Shown here one piece after another: positions 1 through 5,237 of a stretch of 5,822 nt of DNA. The stretch's first letter is position 1. Every line of letters starts with the position of its first letter. The stretch is from contig CAYLMV010000183.1 of NCBI GenBank assembly GCA_964384415.1, positions 1 to 5,822 of the forward strand, written 5' to 3'. The DNA is from JAGVPT01 sp964384415 (GTDB taxonomy: Bacteria > Bacteroidota > Ignavibacteria > UBA10030 > UBA8401). The notes below the pieces were generated by a model, which saw only the letters and a program-made list of their open reading frames with translations, was not told the origin of the DNA and searched no databases. Both the position numbers and the translations under genes were made by a program.

Positions 1-597
1 CCAATTCAAACCTTTGCCGGTGAGAACGCCGGTAAACTCATTCCGCAATATCTTGTACTGCCCGAACAAGAATCCGATCTCTCTTCCGCCTACACCGATA
101 TCGCCGGCGGGAACGTCGGTGTTCGGACCGATATGACGCGAGAGTTCGGTCATGAAGCTTTGACAAAAATGCATCACCTCGTTGTCACTCTTTCCCTTCG
201 GATCGAAATCCGAACCTCCCTTGCCTCCGCCCATCGGCAGAGTCGTGAGACTGTTTTTGAAAACCTGCTCGAACGCGAGAAACTTCAGAATCCCGAGCGT
301 CACGGAAGGATGGAACCGGAGACCGCCTTTGTAGGGTCCGATGGCGCTGTTCATCTCAATGCGGTACCCGCGGTTGATGCGGATCGTCCCGTGATCGTCC
401 ATCCACGGAACCCGAAACATAATGACTCTCTCCGGCTCGATCATTCTCTCGAGAATCTTGGCGTTGCGGTACTCAGGATGTTTCTCCAGCACGACGCTGA
501 GTGAGTCGGCAACTTCCTGAACTGCCTGATGAAATTCCGGCTCGCTGGGATTTTTTGCTTTGACTTCAGCCATTAAGGCTGTTAGATACTCTGACAT
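1..597 (-). CDS. gdhA: NADP-type glutamate dehydrogenase, N-terminal part (cut by window edge)
   Basis: Glutamate dehydrogenase catalyses the reversible, cytosolic amination of 2-oxoglutarate to glutamate with NAD(P)H. Read on the minus strand, the frame is open from an ATG at 597-595 to the left edge, giving 199 codons. Family members are about 450 residues, so this is the substrate-binding domain and the C-terminal nucleotide-binding half lies outside. Visible hallmarks are GPYKGGLRFHPSV (residues 87-99, substrate-binding Lys90), LPMGGGKGGSDFDPKGKS (120-137, catalytic Lys126) and DVPAGDIGVGGREIGF (161-176, catalytic Asp166). The match to E. coli GdhA from memory is close throughout, which favours the hexameric NADP type, though cofactor choice cannot be read from this half. 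The start is set by a GGAGG five bases upstream; the in-frame Met at residue 9 has no such site. The gene diverges from pepT. Confidence 0.96.
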   Translation of the reverse strand, partial: MSEYLTALMAEVKAKNPSEPEFHQAVQEVADSLSVVLEKHPEYRNAKILERMIEPERVIMFRVPWMDDHGTIRINRGYRIEMNSAIGPYKGGLRFHPSVTLGILKFLAFEQVFKNSLTTLPMGGGKGGSDFDPKGKSDNEVMHFCQSFMTELSRHIGPNTDVPAGDIGVGGREIGFLFGQYKILRNEFTGVLTGKGLNW

Positions 598-1095
598 ACA
601 AACCTCCGGGTGGGAAAAATGAATTCGAAGAAATTAAGCGACTGGTAGTGTTGTCGCGAACTTTTTGATGTGGGGTACAGCAGTGGACAACTCGATGTAA
701 AATCAATTCTATAGTACGCGAAGGTCGCAAAAACCATGCCGTGGTAAGAGGTTGCTGTTCCAGCGTTTAAACCGAGGTTTGCTCCATTGACCCTTTCCCT
801 TTTCCTAAAAATGCAACCGCACACGGGAGAATTGTCATATTTGGACGAGCAGTGAAATGCAGATTATGCGTCGATGATTGGATTCTTTAAAAGCACGGGT
901 TCATCACAGATCCTTCAACGGCGCTATGGATTCCTCTCAAGCATTCGCTGCAATGTGAATTCAGCGAATCGCGAGCTTGGCAGTCACGACACCACTCTCT
1001 TGCGCACACTTTTCAACTGCTTTTTTCAATCAAACTTGCTATCTTCCCGCATTGATTTTTTTACGACATCCAATATTCTATAGAGAGGATGTACT
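598..1095. other. Divergent intergenic region between gdhA and pepT
   Basis: This stretch must hold the promoters of both gdhA (leftward) and pepT (rightward), but I see no strong sigma-70 pair. Weak candidates are TATAGA on the minus strand at 713-708, without a well-spaced -35 box, and TTGATT/TATTCT at 1052-1079, whose start point would fall on the pepT ribosome binding site. A small inverted repeat AAACC-GA-GGTTT lies at 769-780. Two short open frames (80 codons on the minus strand at 824-582 and 69 codons on the plus strand at 874-1083) show no recognisable motif. The first overlaps the gdhA start and the second ends at the pepT ribosome binding site, so I regard both as chance. I found no RNA gene or riboswitch-like fold by eye. 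Confidence 0.6.
603..607 (-). promoter_or_regulatory. Ribosome binding site of gdhA
   Basis: On the minus strand this reads GGAGG, five bases before the ATG at 597. It decides between that ATG and the second in-frame Met at codon 9. Confidence 0.75.
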
Positions 1096-2343
1096 ATGAG
1101 CGAATCCGTGTTGGACAGACTCCTTCGTTACGTAAAAATTGACACGCAGTCGAGCGAAGATTCCGAAACATATCCGAGCACTTCCAAGCAATTCAACCTG
1201 TTGAACATGCTTGTGAAAGAACTGCAGCAGATCGGGCTGAAAGATGCGGAGATTGATAAGTACGGCTACGTCATGGCCACGATCCCCTCAAACATTCCTT
1301 CCAATCACAAAGCAGCCGGCAAAGTTCCGGTCGTCGGCTTGATCTCGCACGTCGATACCTCTCCTTCAGAAAGCGGCGCCAATGTCCTGCCGCAAATCAT
1401 CGACTACAAAGGGGGAGACATCGTCCTTCCCGGAGACACGTCGGTCGTCATCAAGGATTCGGAGAATCCCGAACTCAAACACAACATCGGTAAGAAGATC
1501 GTCACCAGCGACGGCACGACGCTGCTCGGCGCCGACGATAAAGCCGGGCTCGCGATCATCATGACAGCGGCAGAAACCCTCATCAACAATCCGAAACTCC
1601 TTCACGGCGATATCCGGATCGGTTTTACTCCCGATGAAGAGATCGGGGCGGGAACGAAATTCTTCGACATCAAAAAATTCCGGGCACAATTTGCTTACAC
1701 CGTCGACGGCGATACGCCGGGAGAACTCAACAAGGAAACCTTCAGCGCCGACCAGGCCGTCATCACCGTCCACGGAAGAAATATTCACCCCGGATCTGCA
1801 AAAGGGATCATGGTCAACTCCATCCGGACCATCGCGGACATCATCGCCAGGATGCCGAAGAACATCGCTCCGGAGACGACGGAAGGATATGAGCCGTATA
1901 TCCACCCGCACATTGTTCAAGGCGAAGAATCGAAGTCGACGTTGAAGATTCTTCTTCGCGATTTCGACACCCGCGGGTTGACCGTGTTGAAACAGAAGCT
2001 AGAGAAAATTATCGCTGAAGTACAGCCTCTGCACCCGAAGGCAAAGATCGAACTCAATATCATCGAGCAATACCGCAACATGAAAGACGGGCTCGGAAAT
2101 GATCCGCGCCTGCTCGGCTGTCTGGAAGAGGCAACGAAGCGTGCCGGCCTTGCTCCGGAATGGAAACCAATTCGCGGCGGGACGGACGGATCAAAGCTGA
2201 CCGCGGCGGGCTTGCCCACGCCCAATATTTTTACCGGCGGCCAGAACTACCATTGTAAGAACGAATGGGCGTCCGTTTATGGGATGGAAAAAGCAGTCGA
2301 GACGGTCGTCAATCTCGTTCAGCTCTGGGCGGAAAAAAGCTGA
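1096..2343 (+). CDS. pepT: Peptidase T (zinc tripeptide aminopeptidase, M20B family)
   Basis: PepT is a cytosolic di-zinc metallopeptidase that removes the N-terminal residue from tripeptides, finishing breakdown of imported or intracellular peptides. The 415-residue product is the normal family length and looks complete. Zinc ligands and catalytic residues are all visible: His85 and Asp87 in SHVDTSP, bridging Asp147 in GADDKAG, general base Glu181 and ligand Glu182 in TPDEEIGAG, Asp204 in TVDGD, and His386 in GGQNYHCKNEW. These sit at a constant offset of 7-8 residues from the Salmonella PepT ligands. HPGSAKG (231-237) and GGTDGS (361-366) are also typical of M20 peptidases, the former in the lid/dimerisation domain. 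The ATG follows AGAGAGGA with about seven bases spacing. The downstream OPT transporter gene, in the same direction, suggests a peptide-use locus, although the 195-base spacer leaves co-transcription open. Confidence 0.96.
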   Translation: MSESVLDRLLRYVKIDTQSSEDSETYPSTSKQFNLLNMLVKELQQIGLKDAEIDKYGYVMATIPSNIPSNHKAAGKVPVVGLISHVDTSPSESGANVLPQIIDYKGGDIVLPGDTSVVIKDSENPELKHNIGKKIVTSDGTTLLGADDKAGLAIIMTAAETLINNPKLLHGDIRIGFTPDEEIGAGTKFFDIKKFRAQFAYTVDGDTPGELNKETFSADQAVITVHGRNIHPGSAKGIMVNSIRTIADIIARMPKNIAPETTEGYEPYIHPHIVQGEESKSTLKILLRDFDTRGLTVLKQKLEKIIAEVQPLHPKAKIELNIIEQYRNMKDGLGNDPRLLGCLEEATKRAGLAPEWKPIRGGTDGSKLTAAGLPTPNIFTGGQNYHCKNEWASVYGMEKAVETVVNLVQLWAEKS

Positions 2344-2384
2344 CCTGTCTCCAGCTGAAAGTGAAGACGAGCATTCGAAACATT

Positions 2385-2445
2385 GAACCTTCGGAAAAAA
2401 AACCTTCACGAGAGTTTCCGTTGTGCGCAACCTTCGGAGGGTTTT
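2385..2445. repeat. Degenerate AACCTTCGG-type repeat cluster downstream of pepT
   Basis: Three copies of an AACCTTC core occur in about 50 bases: GAACCTTCGG at 2385-2394, AACCTTCAC at 2401-2409 and AACCTTCGG at 2429-2437. The segment 2399-2407 (AAAACCTTC) can pair with 2437-2445 (GAGGGTTTT) over nine base pairs including one G-U. Alternatively AACCTT at 2429-2434 folds back on AGGGTT at 2438-2443 into a small hairpin followed by a short T run. Either fold could end pepT transcription. The core resembles one arm of the palindromes around the transposase, with CGG in place of CGC, so I read this as a decayed relative of that family. The relationship is inferred from short matches. Confidence 0.5.
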
Positions 2446-2490
2446 CTACTCAAATGATCCAAAGATTTAGCAATTGCCACTATTTTTCAG

Positions 2491-2510
2491 GTAACCCTTC
2501 CGAAGGTTAC
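2491..2510. repeat. Short palindrome in the OPT transporter leader
   Basis: The arms GTAACC and GGTTAC flank CTTCCGAA. The stem has eight base pairs with a single bulged C and a three-base loop (CCG). It contains CGAAGGTT, the complement of the repeat core seen elsewhere in the window. It ends 16 bases before the AAGGAA ribosome binding site of the OPT gene, so if transcribed it would sit in the 5' leader. There is no T run after it, so it does not look like a terminator. Confidence 0.55.
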
Positions 2511-2538
2511 TAGAACCATCACCCTTAAGGAATCCTCC

Positions 2539-4542
2539 ATGGAATCATCCTCCCCCTCCACCAACACGCTCCCCGACAATGCGTACAAAGAATTAAAGCC
2601 CGGTGAAGAGTACCGCCCCATCATGGACCCCAACCAATCGTACCCCGAGGTCACTCCATGGTCGGTGGGATGGGGACTCGTGATGGCAGTTTTCTTTTCG
2701 GCAGCTGCGGCGTACTCGGGTCTGAAGATCGGACAGGTTTTCGAGGCCGCAATTCCCATCGCAATCCTCGCCGTGGGGCTCTCGACGGCCTTCAAACGAA
2801 AAGGAGCGCTGGGGCAGAACGTTATTATTCAATCCATCGGCGCTTGTTCCGGCGTTATTGTCGCGGGCGCCATCTTTACAATTCCTGCGCTCTATATTCT
2901 CGACCTGCCGGCGAATTTTTTCCAGGTGTTCTTCGCTTCTGCGATCGGAGGATTTTTGGGCATCCTGTTCCTGATCCCGTTCCGGAAGTATTTTGTGAGA
3001 GATATGCACGGAACGCTTCCTTTTCCCGAGGCAACAGCGACGACAGAAATTCTCGTGGCAGGTGAAAAAGGAGGATCGCAGGCGATGGTGCTTGTCGTCA
3101 GCGGATTGATCGGCGGTATCTTCGACTTCACATTCAGCGCCTTCGGATGGTGGTCTGAAGTGATCTCGACCCGGATGATTCATTACGGCGAAGTCCTTGC
3201 CAACAAGGTAAGAATTGTGGCAAAGGTCGACGTCTCCGCAATGGTGTTTGGCCTCGGATACATCGTTGGATTGAAGTATTCCGCGATCATTGCAGCCGGA
3301 TCCTTCCTTTCATGGTTCGTCCTGGTTCCCCTCTTCTATGAAGTCGGGCACATGTTGACGGTTCCCCTCGGCGCCACCGTTACGAAGCTCATCGCGGACA
3401 TGTCTGCCGAGGAGATTTTCCGCAACTACGTCCGCCAGATCGGCATCGGAGGCATTGCAATGGCGGGGATTATCGGCATCGTCCGGTCATCCAAAATCAT
3501 TGCCGGGGCATTCTCACTCGCCTACCGTGAGATTTTTCGCGGCAAAGCAGCAACCGCTGAGTCAACCGTGCGATGGCAGACCGACATCAAGATGTTGTAT
3601 GTTGCCCTTTTGATTCTGTTGACAGCGCTGCTGGTATTCGTCTTTTTCTATGGCGGAGTGGTCTTCAATTTTACGCATGCTGTCGCCGGTCTGTTGATCG
3701 TCATGATCATATCATTCCTCTTTACGACGGTGGCCGCGAACGCAACAGCGATCGTCGGCACGAATCCGGTCTCGGGCATGACGCTGATGACATTAATTCT
3801 CTCATCCTTCGTCCTGGTTCAAATCGGGCTGACCGGCGCATCGGGCATGGTGAGCGCGCTGATCATCGGCGGAGTGGTCTGCACAGCTCTGTCGGTTGCC
3901 GGAGGGTTCATCACCGACCTGAAAATAGGATACTGGATCGGATCCACTCCCAAGAAACAGGAGACCTGGAAATTCTTAGGCGTACTCGTTTCCGCGGCGA
4001 CCGTTGGAGGGGTAATCATCGTACTGAACAAATCGTTCGGATTCAAAGGGGAACATGCCATGGTCGCCCCTCAGGCCAACGCGATGGCTGCGGTGATTCA
4101 GCCTCTGATGTCGAATGTTTCCGCTCCGTGGGTTCTCTATGCGGTCGGCGCGGTGATCGCTCTCATCCTAACGATGATTGGAATTTCTCCGCTTGCATTC
4201 GCTCTTGGAATGTACATTCCACAAGAGCTGAATACTCCGCTGGTTTTCGGCGGATTGATCGCCTGGTGGGTGACGACCCGGTCGAAGAATGAGAAATTGA
4301 ACAATGCCCGATTTTCGCGCGGGACCCTCATCGCATCCGGTTTCATCGCCGGCGGTTCGCTCTTCGGCGTACTGAATGCATTCTTGAAATTCTTCGACCA
4401 GGAAGTATGGAATTTCGGTTATGCCAATTGGTACGCGGGATCCTGGGCCGACTCTCATTCTGGGGAGATCACCGGCTTGATCATGTTTGTATTGCTTTTC
4501 TCTTATGCTCTTTGGGATTCAATGAGAGCAAAGGAGGAGTAA
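2539..4542 (+). CDS. OPT-family oligopeptide transporter
   Basis: This is a polytopic inner-membrane protein of the OPT family, whose bacterial members are proton-coupled carriers thought to take up short peptides or metal-chelating peptides; the actual substrate cannot be told. The 667 residues match the bacterial family length. After a polar N-terminus of about 40 residues there are roughly 16 hydrophobic segments (for example about 43-59, 97-120, 127-148, 180-203, 351-373, 378-398, 434-457, 530-549, 594-617 and 643-660). Family motifs seen are YSGLKIGQ (59-66), NVIIQSIG (94-101), GTLPFPEATATTEIL (158-172), GTNPVSGMTLMTLI (407-420), GSTPKKQ (468-474) and GMYIPQELNTPLVFGG (557-572). The ATG follows AAGGAA by about seven bases. 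It lies downstream of pepT in the same direction, which favours peptides as substrate. The 33-base palindrome starts eight bases after its stop codon. Confidence 0.93.
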   Translation: MESSSPSTNTLPDNAYKELKPGEEYRPIMDPNQSYPEVTPWSVGWGLVMAVFFSAAAAYSGLKIGQVFEAAIPIAILAVGLSTAFKRKGALGQNVIIQSIGACSGVIVAGAIFTIPALYILDLPANFFQVFFASAIGGFLGILFLIPFRKYFVRDMHGTLPFPEATATTEILVAGEKGGSQAMVLVVSGLIGGIFDFTFSAFGWWSEVISTRMIHYGEVLANKVRIVAKVDVSAMVFGLGYIVGLKYSAIIAAGSFLSWFVLVPLFYEVGHMLTVPLGATVTKLIADMSAEEIFRNYVRQIGIGGIAMAGIIGIVRSSKIIAGAFSLAYREIFRGKAATAESTVRWQTDIKMLYVALLILLTALLVFVFFYGGVVFNFTHAVAGLLIVMIISFLFTTVAANATAIVGTNPVSGMTLMTLILSSFVLVQIGLTGASGMVSALIIGGVVCTALSVAGGFITDLKIGYWIGSTPKKQETWKFLGVLVSAATVGGVIIVLNKSFGFKGEHAMVAPQANAMAAVIQPLMSNVSAPWVLYAVGAVIALILTMIGISPLAFALGMYIPQELNTPLVFGGLIAWWVTTRSKNEKLNNARFSRGTLIASGFIAGGSLFGVLNAFLKFFDQEVWNFGYANWYAGSWADSHSGEITGLIMFVLLFSYALWDSMRAKEE

Positions 4543-4550
4543 GAATACAA

Positions 4551-4583
4551 AACCCTGCGAAGGTTTGAAACCTTCGCCGGGTT
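4551..4583. repeat. 33-base palindrome, copy 1 (upstream of transposase)
   Basis: The layout is AACCC, T, GCGAAGGTTT, G (centre), AAACCTTCGC, C, GGGTT. Outer arms of five and inner arms of ten bases are perfectly complementary, with one T-C mismatch at positions 6 and 28. The outermost bases can extend with GAAT (4543-4546) pairing to ATTC (4584-4587) around a four-base bulge. It matches the copy inside the transposase gene at 29 of 33 positions. It lies between the OPT stop and the transposase start, as a REP-like element beside its RAYT would. It could also end OPT transcription, as it is followed by the moderately T-rich ATTCTAATTTT. Confidence 0.9.
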
Positions 4584-4594
4584 ATTCTAATTTT
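4551..4594 (+). terminator. Possible intrinsic terminator of the OPT transporter gene
   Basis: A strong stem (the copy-1 palindrome) starts eight bases after the OPT stop codon and is followed by ATTCTAATTTT. The T tract is broken, so termination may be weak. The loop is nearly symmetric, so the hairpin forms on either strand. Confidence 0.35.
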
Positions 4595-4601
4595 GGGGGA
4601 G
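4595..4601 (+). promoter_or_regulatory. Ribosome binding site supporting the TTG start of the transposase
   Basis: GGGGGAG lies six bases before the TTG at 4608. An in-frame TGA at 4602-4604 rules out any earlier start, and the next in-frame Met is codon 35, after the conserved YYHVYNRG strand. The TTG start is therefore the only sensible choice. Confidence 0.75.
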
Positions 4602-4607
4602 TGAACG

Positions 4608-5183
4608 TTGAAGTACATCAATAACGAGTACTACCACGTCTATAATCGAGGGGCGAACAAAGCCAGAATTTTCTTTCTTAAGGACAATTACCGCCATTGC
4701 TTGAGTCTCATGGGAAAGTATTCGGCAAAGCATGCGGTTTCTATTCTTGCTTACTGTTTAATGCCCAATCATTATCACCTTGTTTGTCGGGGGGATCACG
4801 ACGGTTCAATCTCCAAGTTTCTTCGTGACACGTTCAATGCGTACACACAGGCCGTAAACAAACAGCAACGTCTTTCCGGAACGCTTTTCCAGGGGAGGGC
4901 CCGGGCAAAGCACATCACTTCTGATTCGTACGTCGTGCAGGTTGTGCGCTACATTCACTTAAATCCGGTTGAAGCGGGCATTGTCGCAACACCGGAAGAG
5001 TGGAAGTTCTCGGACTATTTAAATTGGATTGGCAAACCTTGCGAAGATTTGAAACCTTCGCAAGGTTCGCTTCTTCGAAGTGGCTATTTCAAGAACGGAG
5101 ACTCATATCGTAATTTTGTCGATACATCATATAGTGCCGGGAAAGATCAAGCAGAAATGAAACTATATCTATACGACGAATAA
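4608..5183 (+). CDS. REP-associated tyrosine transposase-like protein (Y1/HUH, IS200-like)
   Basis: Y1-family transposases cut and join single-stranded DNA through a catalytic tyrosine with a metal held by an HUH pair, and RAYT members act on REP palindromes. The 191-residue product shows the family layout: YYHVYNRG (8-15), the HUH motif in LMPNHYHLV (51-59; His55 and His57), a helical FLRDTFNAYTQAVNK (71-85), LFQGRARAKHI (93-103), and RYIHLNPVEAG (114-124). Tyr115 in the last motif aligns with the catalytic tyrosine of E. coli RAYT. EWKFSDYLNW (131-140) and SYRNFV (166-171) are typical of the C-terminal part. Residues 143-153 (KPCEDLKPSQG) are encoded by palindrome copy 2, sitting as a linker between those two parts. 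It starts with TTG. No key residue is missing, so it looks intact, but activity is unproven. It separates the OPT gene from the nitroreductase gene. Confidence 0.92.
   Translation: MKYINNEYYHVYNRGANKARIFFLKDNYRHCLSLMGKYSAKHAVSILAYCLMPNHYHLVCRGDHDGSISKFLRDTFNAYTQAVNKQQRLSGTLFQGRARAKHITSDSYVVQVVRYIHLNPVEAGIVATPEEWKFSDYLNWIGKPCEDLKPSQGSLLRSGYFKNGDSYRNFVDTSYSAGKDQAEMKLYLYDE
5035..5067. repeat. 33-base palindrome, copy 2 (inside the transposase reading frame)
   Basis: The arms AACCTTGCGAAG (5035-5046) and CTTCGCAAGGTT (5056-5067) are perfect reverse complements over 12 bases. They are followed inward by an A-C mismatch and TTT/AAA around a central G. Length and centre equal copy 1. Four positions differ from copy 1 (5, 13, 28, 29), of which 5 and 29 pair with each other and changed together. 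Being 33 bases, it adds exactly 11 codons. Confidence 0.92.
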
Positions 5184-5199
5184 TCGTACCCTATATAAG

Positions 5200-5213
5200 T
5201 TTGATACCTTCGC
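5200..5213. repeat. Half-copy of the palindrome downstream of the transposase
   Basis: TTTGATACCTTCGC matches the centre and right arm of the 33-base palindromes (TTTGAAACCTTCGC) at 13 of 14 positions. The left arm is absent. It sits 16 bases after the transposase stop and just upstream of the nitroreductase ribosome binding site. Confidence 0.65.
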
Positions 5214-5237
5214 AGAGAGATACATTGGAGGCGCGTC

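Larger units (their letters stand above)
4551..5213 (+). mobile_element. Putative RAYT/REP-like unit: palindrome, transposase with internal palindrome, half-palindrome
   Basis: The unit comprises palindrome copy 1 (4551-4583), a Y1/HUH transposase gene (4608-5183) holding copy 2, and a half-copy (5200-5213). In known REP/RAYT systems a single-copy transposase gene is flanked by the short palindromes it recognises. No target-site duplication or long terminal inverted repeat is visible, as expected for HUH enzymes. The boundaries given are only the outermost repeat ends; the true ends cannot be fixed from one locus. Confidence 0.5.

Noticed and set aside
5..20. TTCAAACCTTTGCCGG resembles the right half of the 33-base palindrome (14 of 16 with 4565-4580).
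   Set aside because: It encodes the conserved TGKGLNW region of glutamate dehydrogenase, so coding constraint explains it, and no matching second arm is visible.
718..725. GCGAAGGT in the gdhA-pepT gap as another repeat arm.
   Set aside because: Only eight bases match and there is no opposing arm at the right distance; chance is likely.
582..824. 80-codon open frame on the minus strand ahead of gdhA.
   Set aside because: It overlaps the true gdhA start in another frame and shows no protein-like pattern.
1052..1079. TTGATT and TATTCT with 16-base spacing as a pepT promoter.
   Set aside because: The start point would fall at about 1086, on the ribosome binding site, leaving almost no leader.
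874..1083. 69-codon open frame upstream of pepT.
   Set aside because: No recognisable motif or good ribosome binding site, and it runs into the pepT ribosome binding site; probably chance.
1737..1746. AAACCTTCAG in pepT as a repeat arm.
   Set aside because: It lies in an ordinary coding stretch (ETFSA) with no complementary arm.
4531..4537. AAGGAGG, a perfect Shine-Dalgarno sequence at the end of the OPT gene.
   Set aside because: No start codon follows at a usable distance; it simply encodes the C-terminal Lys-Glu-Glu.
4551..5213. Palindromes as a CRISPR array.
   Set aside because: Only two full copies 451 bases apart with a gene between them, and no regular spacers.
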